From positions 412,402,159-412,466,158 of the forward strand of contig CM066034.1 in assembly GCA_033557465.1 (NCBI GenBank): a stretch of 64,000 nt of DNA, given 5' to 3'. The stretch is from Ichthyophis bannanicus (lineage: Eukaryota > Chordata > Amphibia > Gymnophiona > Ichthyophiidae). Below, piece by piece: positions 1-10,956 of this stretch. The translations under genes and the position numbers were made by a program. Each line of letters begins with the position of its first letter. Positions within the stretch are counted from its first letter, which is position 1. The notes beneath the pieces are model-generated. The model searched no databases and was not told the origin of the DNA. It was given only the letters and a program-made list of their open reading frames with translations.

Positions 1-674
1 AATGGAAATTAAAACAAAAGATATTATAATGCCTCTGTATCGTTCCATGGTGCTACCGCACCTTGAATATTGTGTGCAATTCTGGTCGCTGTATCTTAAA
101 AAGGATATAGCGTTATTAGAAAAGGTTCAGAGAAGAGCCATCAAAATGGTAAAGGGGATGGAAGGATACCCCTATGAAGAAAGGTTAAAAGGTTTAGGGC
201 TCTTTAACCTGGAAAAGAGACGGCTGAGGGGAGATATGATAGAAGTCTATAAATTAATGAACGGAGTGGAACGGGTAAACGTAGATCGATTGTTTACGTT
301 ATGAGAATATAGAAAGACTAGGGGACATGCAATGAAGCTACAGGGTAAACTATTTAAGACTAATAAGAGAAAATATTTTTTCACTCAACGTGTAATCAAA
401 CTCTGGACTTTGTTACCGGAGGATGTAGTAAAGGCTGTTAGTTTAGCTGGGTTTAAAAAATGTTTGGACATGTTCCTGGAGGAAAGGCCCATAAACCATT
501 ATTAAAAAGGGACCCAGGATTTCAATGCTTGACCCAATACAAGCATTGTGGAACCTGTGTCTTTTGGGGAAACTGTTAGGTACGTATGACCTAGATTGGC
601 CACTTTTGGAAACAGGATACTGGGCTTGATGGACCTTGGTCTGACCCAGTATGGCATATCTTATGTTCTTATGG
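1..674 (+). mobile_element. CR1-type LINE, 3' terminal fragment (copy a)
   Basis: The 3' end of a CR1-like non-LTR retrotransposon, 5'-truncated at or before the window edge. A frame from position 2 encodes the part of the reverse transcriptase protein that follows the catalytic core, including the CR1-typical stretch [10 protein letters not shown] followed by the [13 protein letters not shown] and [19 protein letters not shown] blocks. A TGA at 302-304 breaks the frame; homologous sequence continues to about 505. The 3' UTR ends in the line-specific signature at about 625-674 (GGACCTTGGTCTGACCCAGT, then a TTATGTTCTTATG-like terminus). A second copy with almost the same 3' end is at 57955-59921. 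It is a dead fragment with no host function. Confidence 0.88.
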
Positions 675-1600
675 GCTGCATTTGTCCGTTATTGGTCAGG
701 TATCTTTATGAGTTCTATTCAAGATGTTTTGGAGGGGTGCAGTAAGGCATTTCAGTCCGCAGCATTGGTGGAGGGAGGCGGAGACATGCAAGGTGCAGTC
801 TCCACTAATGGCAGGATTTAGAGGTGGCTGACCTCCCCCTAGCGTTAATTTCTTCCACCACCCCTTGAAAGGAAGGGGAGGAAAGCAGAGATGGGAGCAC
901 TGGGATTTCCTGCAGCATGGGCATCACTGCCATGTGCTGTCCCAGTTACATTAAGACTCCCATAGGTTGAACAAGTCTCAGCCTGGTGTCACTGCAGTCT
1001 GGGGAGTGAGGGGGTGGGGGGGGGGGTTGGCAGTAGAGGAGAGTATGGAAATATGGACTAGATCTGGAGCTATGATGACACCGTCTAGCCTGACCCTTTG
1101 GTGAGGCTTGATAAAATTTTATTTGTGATGTTATTGTTAAATATTCAAATGTTGAATAAAGCTGCAGCCAGTGTTTGCCAATTACCTCTCTGGGAGTGTT
1201 ATTTCATAGTTTGCGCTTGGGCAAATGAATGGTGAGTACGAATTCCTATGTTATGGCAGCCCCGGAGAATGAGATTTAGTGGTTGCTGAAATGAACACCG
1301 TCGTATCGAAGCACTAGCTGAAAAAAGGTTTAAAAACGTAACTTTGAGAGTCTAAGGATTGCTGAAGCAAGTAGGGGATGGAGCTATGCCTCTGAGTGGA
1401 AGGGACTCTGCCGACAGGATATTGTATGGCCACAAGTATTCAACTTGCCAGCTATTGATGCCGGAAGATCAAGTTGGGGTCCTGGTGGCCTATTTCAACT
1501 GGCCCTAAGGCTCTCTGGACCATGGTCTGAAGGGGCTTGCCCAAAGGGGCTTGGCACACCCCTTTTGCACCCTTTAAGTGCACCGACAGCACCGAGCACA
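675..1600. other. Unassigned sequence, possible old Ngaro-like 3' end
   Basis: No gene is visible. At about 1155-1180 the sequence AATAAAGCTGCAGCCAGT resembles the terminal region of the Ngaro element further right (near 15255 and 15965), so part of 700-1240 may be an old DIRS/Ngaro 3' remnant. A G-run lies at 1012-1026. Sequence at 1240-1600 may be the 5' UTR of the L1-like element that follows. Both are weak inferences. Confidence 0.3.
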
Positions 1601-1680
1601 CTTAATGCTGTTGTTCTTCCAAGGTACTGTTCTGTTGTTTCTTTGCATATTGATATGTGAACATTATTTTTGGATGTACC

Positions 1681-3004
1681 ATGGGGAAACATAAAGTCAA
1701 GAAATCGACCGCTAGAGCAACCCCATTGATTCCATCTGACAGCAAAGTGGTGGGCCCCCTTGAAAAACATTTTCTTACTCTGCCCAGTCAACACTCTCTC
1801 TCGGAAGGGGCGTCGATCGGCTTCATAGAAAGGTCTCCTCCTCCTTTTCCTACTCCGCAATTGTCATCTACTTTGGATTTCATACCCTTTTCTGATTTAC
1901 TTATTGTCTCTCCACCTAGGCCTTTACACAAGCTAGTAGATCTGGAGGGGAGGCCAAAGAGCTTAGGTCGCCCTCCTGAGGATATTACATTAAAAGATTT
2001 ATGGTTGGCAATTGCAAATATTGATATCAAGGCATCCACAACGAATGCCTCTCTGTGTATGTTTACAGAGGAGTCTATTCGAAAATTTAAAAAAGTGGAT
2101 GAAAGGATTATGGAGGTTTCTAACAATATTGTTGAGATGGGTGGTCAGTTATCTAAATTACAGCAAACTAGTGTTTCCGCTATTAAGGATTCTTTATCAA
2201 TTCACCACAAACTTGAGGCATTGGAAAATTCTTTTAGAGCTAATAATCTCCAATTCCTTAATTTTCCCATGACTCACTTATTGTCTGACCAAATCCATTT
2301 ATTTATTTATTTATTTATTTATTTAATGGTATTTATATACCGCCTTATCCTTCAATCAAAGCGGTCACAACACAAGTGGGGGATACATTTAACACGTGGG
2401 GATTTGAGACACATACACTGATACTTACAGGGTGGCTTGCCCAAGACCACAAGGAGCATCTGTGGGACTAGAAGCCCCAGTCCTTCCGGCCCAAGGTTGC
2501 TGTCCTCTAGTGGGATTTGAAACCCCGACCTTCCGGCCTGAAGTACCTTGTCCCAACCACTAGGCTACTCCTCCCCTTTAGATAAACACTTTGATGAAGT
2601 GTTGTTATTTTCTGAAAAGATCATTGCACAGAAATGTTCTATCTACCAGTGGGTAAATGGCAGTTGGATAAAGGTGGTGAAGTGGGGGAATGCACCTTCT
2701 CTGGATGTTAATCCTTAACTAAGTTTTTGGAAGATTCTATTGATAATATTGCAAAAAAGGGCTACTCTCCTTGTTTCTTTTGTATCTTACTCTGGATACA
2801 ATTAAAGTTTTGAAAATGTTCTTTAGATACAAGGAGAAGCCCTTCTGCGGTCAAAGAATAAACAAATTTCCTGATATTGCCAGGGATACTCAAATACACA
2901 GGAATGGCTTTTTACACTTGAAACCCAAAGTTTTGGAATTAGGGGCTACCTTTTTCCTGCGGTACCTGTGTAAATGTTTAGATATTCATCAAGGGGTTAC
3001 ATAA
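1681..3004 (+). pseudogene. L1-type ORF1 protein, disrupted
   Basis: Remains of an L1-type ORF1, the RNA-binding chaperone of L1 elements. The start at 1681 gives a basic N-terminus (MGKHKVKKS), then a low-complexity linker, a helical heptad-like region (about residues 110-180) and the start of the RNA-recognition region (LENSFRANNLQFLNFP) near 2220-2270. An L2-tailed SINE on the opposite strand (2290-2578) interrupts it. The frame resumes after 2579, and the C-terminal block ending LGATFFLRYLCKC is readable at 2771-3004 after a frameshift. The same architecture occurs at 44736-45938 and on the minus strand at 16265-16660. It is non-functional because of the SINE insertion and frameshifts. 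Confidence 0.75.
2290..2578 (-). mobile_element. tRNA-headed SINE with L2-like tail (copy 1)
   Basis: A minus-strand SINE inserted in the L1 ORF1. Reading the minus strand, the head carries an A-box-like TAGCCTAGTGGTT and a B-box-like GGTTTCAAATCC. The body has two related GGCCGGAAGG blocks and ends at a tail whose last bases (AAAGCGG, GCGGTATATAAATA, then AAATAAAT repeats) match the 3' end of the L2 LINE near 31480-31550. A closely related copy is at 50425-50770. The shared tail suggests mobilisation by L2 machinery. Confidence 0.75.
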
Positions 3005-4509
3005 ATTTCTTTGATTTTTCTCAGTTAGAGAAAATTGTTTCAGATAGGAAATTGTAGGAGGGGATAACTGGTGTTATGGTTTCCTGCTCATTGTTTGTGG
3101 GAGATCCTCCTTTTGATCTCCATTATTTTCTTTTGCAGTTTGTTTCTCTGAATGATACGATTCTCATTCTCTCATGATGTGGACTATTGCTATGATTATA
3201 TGTCTTTGATGTTTATTTTCCTCATATGTGTCCATGTTGGACTTGTTTCTTGCGCGAACTTGTATTATTGATTGGATTTTGTATGTATGCAAACTTGGGG
3301 GTATGTTTACTAAACTGCACTAATGTGCGCTGCGCATATTAGCGTGCGCTAAGGTACCTTAGCGCACGCTAATGTCGCGTTACGGGGCACAAATGTGCCC
3401 CGCACAGGTGCGCGGCGCACTAAAGTGCCCGCTCATGTGCGCGGCACACTGATGTGCGATAAAGGCATGGAAAGGCTCCCGGAGGGCGGAGGAAGGCTCC
3501 CCAGGGGCGGCGAGAAGGGGTCAATGGGTGGAGAGTGGGAGGGGAGAGGCTCCCCGCTCACTAGCGGGGCTGAAATTCAAGGAAAAAAATACCACGAGTG
3601 AAAACCTCGTGGTAGAGCAGATTTAAAGGGAAGAGAAACCATTTATGTCAGCAATGTACAGCAAAACCAGGGAAACCTACAAAACAGTGATAAGTGTGAT
3701 ACATGTCCACGGTACAAAAGTAGAAATAAACATTGAAAAGGACCCCAACAAAATTTAAAAAAATTATAATCAAGCTGAGCAATAGTGATAGTAATGGGAA
3801 ACATCAAAAAACACTCCCAAGAAAGCCGCAAAAAATAAATATGAATTTTAGAAGGGTCTACGCTCCGTCCCCATACAAGGTGAATGATCCCACAGTGAAA
3901 TAGCACTGATCAGGGTTTCCCTTCTCCATTGGACAGGTTACCTATGGCATGCACATGTTCCACAACAGCAGGGCGGGCAGGTCGGAATGGGCAACTGGAC
4001 AGATGCTGGGAAAGGGGATACAGAGGGCTGCAGGCGGCACATGCTGTGGTGCAGCTGGGGCACAGTGCGGACTAGGCAGATGCCTAGATGGCACTTAGGA
4101 ATGCTGAAACTTAACAGCAGCCAGACACCAACTGATGAGGGCACAACATGGGCACGAGAGTGTTTAGCACAGTGTCACAGGGGATAGTACCCAGCAGGTA
4201 CCCCCAAGGGCACAGAACATTGGCAGGCAGACAGATATGCAGGCACCCCTACCCCAGAACCCGCACCATAGGCAGCCGCCTACCCGCACACAGGATGGCC
4301 TGAGACTGCGTACCACCAGCACCACCAGCAGAAGGGCATGTCAGCATGGTGGCACAGGGGTACTGGAGGTGGAGGGAGGCAGTGGCAGCTGCCCAGAGCA
4401 GACCATGGCCTAGCCATGTGTAGGTGGGTGCAATGCACTGCAACAGACAGGCCCTGCCGGACAAACAGTCATGGTATCATCAGGGAATGCACTGTCTCTG
4501 TGGCAACAT

Positions 4510-4570
4510 GGTGGTGCAGTGCACACAACCAGTGTGTTTGGAGACAGAAGGTCACAGGTTCAAACCCCAG
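4510..4570 (+). other. tRNA-like A-box/B-box module in H1 (1)
   Basis: An A-box-like TGGTGCAGTGCAC (from 4512) is followed about 45 bp later by a perfect B-box core GGTTCAAACCCC (4557-4568). Spacing and order match an internal RNA polymerase III promoter. It is not a canonical tRNA gene. Related copies are at 4953-5010, 48501-48557 and, inverted, 25529-25588. Confidence 0.55.
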
Positions 4571-4952
4571 CTGGGGCTCCTGCCAATCCAGTCCCCATAT
4601 TTTACCCACAACTATATCGTGATAGTAAAGATGAACCTTTATTGCAGAGAACATAAGCATGGCTCAAACACCTCTATTTTACCCTACAGAGCACAGACAC
4701 CAGAAACATGCACATTACCTAGAGCAGATTCCCCCAAATGCAGTCCTGGACGGCCACAAATCCTTCAGGGTTTATGCTGTCTCCAATCTAAGGATGGAGC
4801 GGTACTGGTGGTGGAGGTGGCAGCAGCTGGTGGCCACAGCAGACCATGGCCTAGCCCTGTCCAGGTGGGTGCCGTGCACTGCAACAAACAGGCCCTGTCG
4901 GATGTACAGTCATGGACTCCCCAGGGAATGCAGCATATCTGTGGCAACACAT

Positions 4953-5010
4953 TGGTGCAGTGCACACAGACAGTGTATGCAAGAACAGAAGGTCACAGGT
5001 TCAAAACCCA
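4953..5010 (+). other. tRNA-like A-box/B-box module in H1 (2)
   Basis: Duplicate of the preceding module: TGGTGCAGTGCACA at 4953, then AGGTTCAAAACCCA at about 4997-5010, a B-box with one extra A. The surrounding roughly 400 bp also repeats the block around 4400-4700, so this is a segmental repeat inside H1. Confidence 0.5.
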
Positions 5011-7014
5011 GCTGGGGCTACTGCCAATCCAGTCCACATATTTTTCCCACAACTAAACCGTGATAATAAGGACAAACCTTTATTGCAGAGAACATACGCA
5101 TGGTTAATACGTCTATATCTTACCCCACTGAGCACAGACACCATAAACATGCACATTACCTAGAGCAGAGTCTCCCAAATGCAGTCCTGGAGGGCCAAAC
5201 ACCATTCAGGTTCCATGCTGCCTCTAATAAAGATGCCTGTGCTGCATATCTATGCACCACCCCATGGTATGCAGATGTATCTCATGCATATTCATGAGGG
5301 ACAGCATGAAAACCTGAACAGTGTTTGGCACACCAGGACTGGAGTTGGGACCTCTGCCGTAAAGCAGCAGCCAACAGGGGCAGACACACCCACACCCACA
5401 CCCACAGGCCCCATTAGCCAATGCCTCCTGGAGAGGCAGGACATTGGGCCCTGCGTGCATCTCCCAATAATAGCACTTGCATACCTTAGCAATGCCACCC
5501 TACACCTGGGTATACGGTACACAGCTATCAAACGTTTTCTATGATTACTGGCAGATAGCAATTCCTACGTTAAGCACAGTTTGCTCATTGAGCTCCATCA
5601 TAACAATCTTTATGATGTCTGCGGTGTGTGCTTCAGGTCTGGTCTCTGACAGTGTTTACCACCCTGGGGAGTGACCCCCAACAGTATTGCGTACCATATC
5701 CATGCCTGTACTGTGCCCAGGACTGGTGTGGTGACCAGGGCTGCTAAATTCCTCTATAATAGCACAATGCTGGCATAGGTGTGGGAGTGTGTGTCTGTCT
5801 ATCCAGTGTGTGGTGGCTGAAAACACCCTCCACAGCCCACACTGCCAGCACTGTTGCCAGTATTGGCCTGCCAATGTGCATAATGAGGAGCAAGGTACCA
5901 TGGGTATAGCCCGGACAGGGTGGCCTGGTCAGGATGCATCTGCAGAGGGCATAGGGCAATGAATGGGACATTGTAGTGCCCGGCCACCACCTACACAGAC
6001 AGGGTGGCCACAGCATGTCCTGCTGGGAGATCACTCACACCCTGACTGTGCAGTGACCACGGCATGGCTAGGCACCCCCATAGTGCTATATAGTATTTTT
6101 TTCATGTGATATTTATGGTTTTCCTTTTGGAGCCCAGTCACTGACTTTCTTGTTGTTGTGTATGCTGACATCCCAGTTCTGGATGCATGCATTTCCACCA
6201 GGGACATGCACTATGGACTAGCTAGCAGACTGTTTGCAGCTGGTATGTGTCTTTATGGAGAGCCTTGCAGGGTGCAGCGGCTGAAGGCTTGCTTCAGGAG
6301 AATATCAGATAGTGGTGGGGTGTAGCTTAGCATATCCAGGCCTAATGTCTGTCTGCTATTGTGTTATGTATGTGTACAGAGCCACATTGACTGCCCTGTA
6401 GGTGTCCGTTCCCCAGCAGGACTGGGGTTGATGGTCCCCTCTATTGCCACCATTGCAGGGAGGTTAGAATGTGGATCTGTTGATGGGAGACCCTGTTTAC
6501 CACTCTCAGCCCTGGAGGAGGAGGGTGGTGGTACATAATCTTCCTAGGAGTCCATAGGGGCTACACCTGACTGAGACATACAGATATATCTAAGGTGTGT
6601 CTGCAGAAACTACCTATCTCCCACATTAGCACTGCTGGGGACCTGCAGCATGGCCTATTTTTGCCATGGAAGGTGCTGTGGACCTGGTGCTGGGCGCCTC
6701 ACCGCACCCTCAGGGTGAGCACAGTACCCGCACAATGTGACGGTGTGTAGCTACTCTGTGCCAGTAACACACACGGTCAGTACCCCCTACCAGGCCGAGG
6801 TGCTGTGGGGGTGCACATGGTCAGTTCCCCCTACCAGGCCAAGGTGCTGTGGGGGTGCATAACCCATCTTGTGTTCATCTATAGACAGCTGATTTGCAGT
6901 GCATCATGGGTACGGATGGGCTAACCCTATCCTGGTGACCACAGCAGACTGTCTGTGTGGTGACGTGCAGTTCCTCTGCAGCCAGCCAGGGGCTTGCTAG
7001 CAGCTATAGAGCTA

Positions 7015-7069
7015 TAGCCCACTGGTTACTTCACTGCCTGTGGAACCAGAGGTCATGGGTTCAAACCCA
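7015..7069 (+). other. tRNA-like A-box/B-box module in H1 (3)
   Basis: TAGCCCACTGGTTA (7015-7028) resembles an A-box, and GGGTTCAAACCCA (7057-7069) contains a perfect B-box core with self-complementary flanks like a T-arm. The module is preceded by a duplicated AGCTATAG motif. Homologous modules are at 50093-50150 and, inverted, at 19983-20036. Confidence 0.6.
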
Positions 7070-7489
7070 CAGTGGGGTTATTTGATAGGGCTACCCAAAG
7101 CATTATCTCTTTTTAATGTACATTATTGCTGCCAGCAAAAACACTCTCAGCGTACTGTACCCATAAGGTGCCTCAGAGGGCGCTTTATAGGGCGCCCTAT
7201 AGGGCACCTTATGGTTACCATCCATATAAGGTGCACTATACGTTATCCTGTGGAGCAACTTATAGGGTGCCCTATAGGGGACATGTTAGGGTGCCATGGC
7301 GGACAGTGCACTTTATAATGTGCCCTATGGAGTGCCTTATAGGGTGCCTTATGCGGCACCTTCAGTTACGGCACGTGAGGGCGTGTTTGCTGGCAGCAAT
7401 TAATAAAATACAAATAAAGTGCTGCAGGAAACAATATGTACATTGCAAAGCTGATGCCTCAGCCAGTCTTACGTATTTGGCACACTGGG

Positions 7490-7541
7490 GAGCAAACTCA
7501 TGACCCCTGTATCAGTAGTCAGTGCCTTAACCATTGTGCTA
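7490..7541 (-). other. tRNA-like module in H1 (4, tandem unit 1)
   Basis: On the minus strand, an A-box-like TAGCACAATGGTTAA (complement of 7527-7541) is followed by a degenerate B-box at 7490-7505 (GGTCATGAGTTTGCTC). The A-box is well kept and the B-box is decayed. Confidence 0.45.
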
Positions 7542-7895
7542 CACTGCTGTTCCTCCTTGCATGTCAGCGCACCTACTTCAGATTTCCATGCGTTTAAATG
7601 CACAGTGCTGCCATCAAACACAGTGCTATGACCTTGCTGTGCCTCATAGGGCACCCTATATGGCGGCCTATAGGCCACCCTTTCAGCAACATTGTATGGT
7701 GCCGTGGCGGACAGTGCACTTTAAAATGTGCCCTCTGGGGTAGCCTATGAGGCGCCTTATGCAGCACCTTATGTTACAATACTTTGAGGGTGTGTTTGCT
7801 GGCAGCATTAATTAAAATTAAAATAAAATGCCTCCTACAGCAATATTACCTATAACAGGTAATGTCTCAGCCAGCTTTCTTCATTAGGCACAGTG

Positions 7896-7950
7896 GGGGA
7901 TTGAACCCAGGACTCCTGCATCATTGGTCAGTGTCTTAACCATTGTGCTA
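7896..7950 (-). other. tRNA-like module in H1 (5, tandem unit 2)
   Basis: Minus strand: A-box-like TAGCACAATGGTTA (complement of 7937-7950) and a near-perfect B-box GGGTTCAATCCCCC (complement of about 7896-7909). This is the best preserved of the three minus-strand modules. Confidence 0.55.
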
Positions 7951-8280
7951 CACTGCTGCTCCTCCTTGCATATCAGCGCACCTACTTATGATTTTCATTC
8001 CTTAATCTGCACAGTGCTGCCATCAAAAACAGTGCTGTGACCTTGCGGTACCTCATACGGCACCCTATTAAGCGCCCTATAAGCAACATTCTAGGGTGCC
8101 TTGGCGGACAGTGCACTTTAAAATGTGCCCTCTAGGGTACCTTATGGGGCGCCTTATGTTACAGTGCTTTCAGAGTGCGTTTGCTAGTAGCAGTAATTAA
8201 AATAAAATTAACATGCCTCAGAATGCAATATTACCTTTAACAGGTAATGCCTCAGCCAGCCTTCTTTATTGGGCACAGTG

Positions 8281-8340
8281 GGGGATTGAACCCATGATCC
8301 CTGCACCATCGGTCATTGTCTTCACCATTGTACTGTGGCT
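8281..8340 (-). other. tRNA-like module in H1 (6, tandem unit 3)
   Basis: Minus strand: B-box GGGTTCAATCCCC (complement of 8281-8293) with a decayed A-box near 8323-8340. It is a third copy of the unit seen at 7490 and 7896. Confidence 0.45.
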
Positions 8341-8595
8341 CTGTTCCTGTGCTTGCATATCAGCGCGCGCCACTTATGCTTCCTGCGCAAGTTTCTCATG
8401 CGCTAATGTGCGTGGCGCACATGAGCGCACAGCACACATTAGAGCATGATTAATCCCGGTTTGCTTTTTCAGACTGAAACGCCCACTCCTTATATGGCAT
8501 CCCGCACACTAGCACGGCGCGCACCTAACGGGGTTTTAGTAAACATACCCCTTGATTTGTATATTGTGCAAATTTGATATTAAAAATGATTTCAC

Positions 8596-9169
8596 ATAAA
8601 AATTTAACTTTGTTGTATGAATTAAAGCCTCCTCATGTGAGCCAGATTGCTGAAATGTGAAAGCACGCCAAGGACACATCAAAAAATGGGAAATTGTCAA
8701 CTTGAATGGCTTGTTTAAAATCGAAAAGTATTGGAAAGAGATGAAGTGAATAATATATAAAATGTCTGGGGATGTTTTTAGCTATAATTTTGCCAAGTAA
8801 GATTGATTAAAGCAAAAGGAACTCCTTAGCTTGAAGGTCAACAGAAGATCTATATGCTACTGAGTTAAGAAATTCTATTTAATAAATGATGACTATTTAT
8901 CTGAACTGAATTCTTATTTACCTCAAGGAAAATACTATTTTACACCAATTTTTGCCTTTATTAAATAGGCATGGAATAGATATCTTTTTGAGTATTCCAC
9001 ATAGGTGTTCTTTTATAAAATTATCCTACCATTTCCTATAAATAAAGTTATCACAGGGGTTACATACATAAAAGTACATCTGATAACAAGAAGGTATATA
9101 TCTTTTTGACATGAATGGAAGCATATTCTGGGATGGGGTTTGAGTAGATTATTGGCAAAATCACAAAAT
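8596..9169. other. Unassigned AT-rich sequence
   Basis: No ORF, terminal repeat or known repeat signature could be recognised. It is probably old intergenic DNA between two L1-type insertions. Confidence 0.4.
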
Positions 9170-9539
9170 ACCTGCATTCTTTTTTTTTAATTTTATATTT
9201 AATTAAATTTTATAATAAACCAAGAATCTTGGATAAAGAATATCACAATCCATCATGCACATGCAAAAATAAGCAAAAAAGAACATAAAGCAACCAATAA
9301 CATGACAGTATGGTAGCAGTCCACAATAGAACAATAAAGAAAAGGGAGGATTCAAGTACAGTATATACCATAGGAGAATGATTACAAAGAAAAATATTAA
9401 AAAGAAAAAGTAGGATGTAAAGCGAATACAACTTATAAAGCCCACAATACTACCATAAGGTGAATTCACAATTGTTTAGCATCTAAGAAAAAATGCAATT
9501 GAGATGGCTCGAAGAAATTAAAAAATTGTATTCTGATAT

Positions 9540-9796
9540 CAGAAAGGCCGTGGGACCACGTGCCCGCTGGCCGCCGCTAACCGGGGGGGGCGGTGGGTGC
9601 GTGGTCCTGGCCCCACGAAGAAGGAAGAGGATCCCGGCGTCAGTGTGGGGATTCAGTTGAACCCCATTGGCTCCCGCGGGTGAGTGAGGAGCGCGGGAGC
9701 CAATGGAGGATCGTGTAGACTTGGGGGGGAGGTTGTGCGAGGGTGGAGCGAGCCAGCGGGATCGTCAGTCACCAGGGGGAGTGCAAGAAGGTGGCT
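9540..9796 (+). repeat. Ngaro split repeat A1
   Basis: Starts at CAGAAAGGC and ends near GGCTGGCGTCCC. It matches A2 at 15372-15633 with scattered substitutions. It contains a short inverted motif, GGCTCCCGCGGG and CGCGGGAGCC, shared by both copies. Confidence 0.85.
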
Positions 9797-10956
9797 GGCG
9801 TCCCTCGAAGCTCTGTGGCAACATTTTTTCCGGCCTCAGGTGGCAGCAAAATGGAGGAATGGAGGCCGAATCGGCAGGCACCAAAGAAGAGAAGGCTGCC
9901 TGTTAGGTCCGGCGGCTCCTGCCGCGTCGGGGAGAGGCGGCGATTGGGGAGACGTTTTTGGAGGCCTGCAGTGAGATAAGTGTGCCAGGGGGCAGCAGCG
10001 TAGGAGCAGGCAAGTAAAAAAAAAGAAAACAAAGGAGAGAGGAGTTTATTAATAGTCAGGTTTTGGTGCTAGGTAGCATGCCTGCACATAAGTGTCGGGG
10101 GGGGGGGCATGGGGAGAAAGGGGGTGAGTAGGGGGTCGAGCAGAGGGGCGAGCAGGGGGGGTGGCTTCAGCAATCAGAGGGCGCTCGGAAGCGGGCGGCT
10201 CTGGCGGGGGGGGGGCAATGAAGCAAGGGGGGAGTTAAGGGGAAAGAGAGGGGGGTCTCGGGCTGGGGGGAATGGGAGAGTGAAGAGGCTCAGGCGAGGG
10301 GGTGAGGAGTCAGTGCAGGTGCCAGGGAGGGGCAGGGGGAGCGCTCGGGCTGAGCTGGAGGGTGACTATAGCGAGGGGGGATTGAGTAGGACTCCCGTGG
10401 AGTTCAGTGGTGAAGCAGGGCCGGTAGGGGGAACAGGGGCCTTCCGGGAGGGGGGGTGATATGGGGGCGGCTGGGTTAGGGCCTTTACCCCGAGGGGCGG
10501 AAGACAGAGCGGTGAGACAGGTCAGTCAGGTGGGGCAAGGTTTAGGGGGCCAGTGGGGCTGGCTTATTATTCCGGGCGGCTATTATCCAGCAGCCTGGGA
10601 TCATTGGCGTGGTGGGGGACAAGGATCCTCATGGGCTGAGTGGTTGAAAGCCTGGCACTCTCCCTGGGTTATGGCAGGCTCCCCGCGGTGTGTTCTGCTT
10701 TATCTTCACAGATGCTGCCCGGAAGGATGCCGGCGGCGGGGCTGCCTGGAAGAGGTACATCGTGCATGGGCGAGTGTGAGGCGGATTTAGCGGGGAGTGA
10801 GCAGGCTCCGGAGACGACAGGGGATCAGGAGGAGGTGCTTCAGTCGGACAGCGGGCACCCAGATCAGGATGTCGGTACACGGGTGCCAAGGCCCATGGCT
10901 GCAGTGGCAGGTGAGTTGCCCATAAGGCAGGAGGAGCTCCGAAAGGAGGGGGAGGG
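9797..10956 (+). other. Ngaro G-rich 5' region
   Basis: Very G-rich sequence between A1 and the main ORF. Frames at 10109-10459 and 10461-10790 are open but compositionally biased, and I do not recognise a domain. A pyrimidine-rich stretch ending TTCACAG precedes an ATG at 10711, which resembles a 3' splice site. The region could hold a leader, an N-terminal gag portion or an intron. Confidence 0.4.

Larger units (their letters stand above)
7290..8450. repeat. Three tandem units of about 400 bp inside H1
   Basis: The block GGCGGACAGTGCACTTTA starts near 7295, 7705 and 8103 (intervals about 400 bp). Each copy is followed by GTGTTTGCTGGCAGC-like sequence (about 7383, 7793, 8169) and by one minus-strand tRNA-like module. 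Before and within the block, short GGGCGCC/CCTATA/AGGCACCTTAT motifs recur. H2 carries a single inverted unit (about 19534-19930), so the triplication looks specific to H1. Confidence 0.65.
3298..8551. mobile_element. H1: large non-autonomous Harbinger-like DNA element
   Basis: A 5.25-kb element bounded by the inverted termini GGGGTATGTTTACTAAA (3298) and its complement TTTAGTAAACATACCCC (ending 8551), flanked by the 3-bp duplication TTG (3295-3297 and 8552-8554). The sequence resumes L1 3' UTR on both sides, which confirms the boundaries. It encodes no transposase; its open frames are short and mirrored in other frames. The 3-bp duplication and G-rich terminus point to the PIF/Harbinger superfamily, although TTG is not the usual target. 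Inside are six tRNA-like modules and a triplicated block of about 400 bp. Homologous elements are H2 (inverted relative to H1), H3 and H4. Confidence 0.8.
1600..8592 (+). mobile_element. L1-type, ORF1-only element (copy a), interrupted by a SINE and H1
   Basis: A plus-strand L1-type element whose ORF1 (1681-3004) is followed by only about 330 bp of 3' UTR. That UTR is split by the H1 element (3298-8551) and resumes at 8552 with TTGATTTGTATATTGTGCAA, ending near 8592 in a weak A-rich tail. No ORF2 (endonuclease/reverse transcriptase) occurs between ORF1 and the tail. This resembles the half-L1 (HAL1) organisation described in mammals. The 5' limit is uncertain and no target duplication was identified for this copy. 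Confidence 0.6.

Noticed and set aside
4512..4568. Possible true tRNA gene
   Set aside because: A and B boxes are present but no cloverleaf with acceptor stem and anticodon arm could be drawn; kept as a tRNA-like module only.
4249..5063. Clustered open frames on both strands with similar peptides
   Set aside because: They are mirrored in several frames and recur inverted in H2 and in H3; they reflect repeated non-coding H-element sequence, not genes.
10109..10790. Two Gly/Arg-rich open frames upstream of the Ngaro RT
   Set aside because: G-rich composition removes stops; no recognisable domain, so not called as genes.
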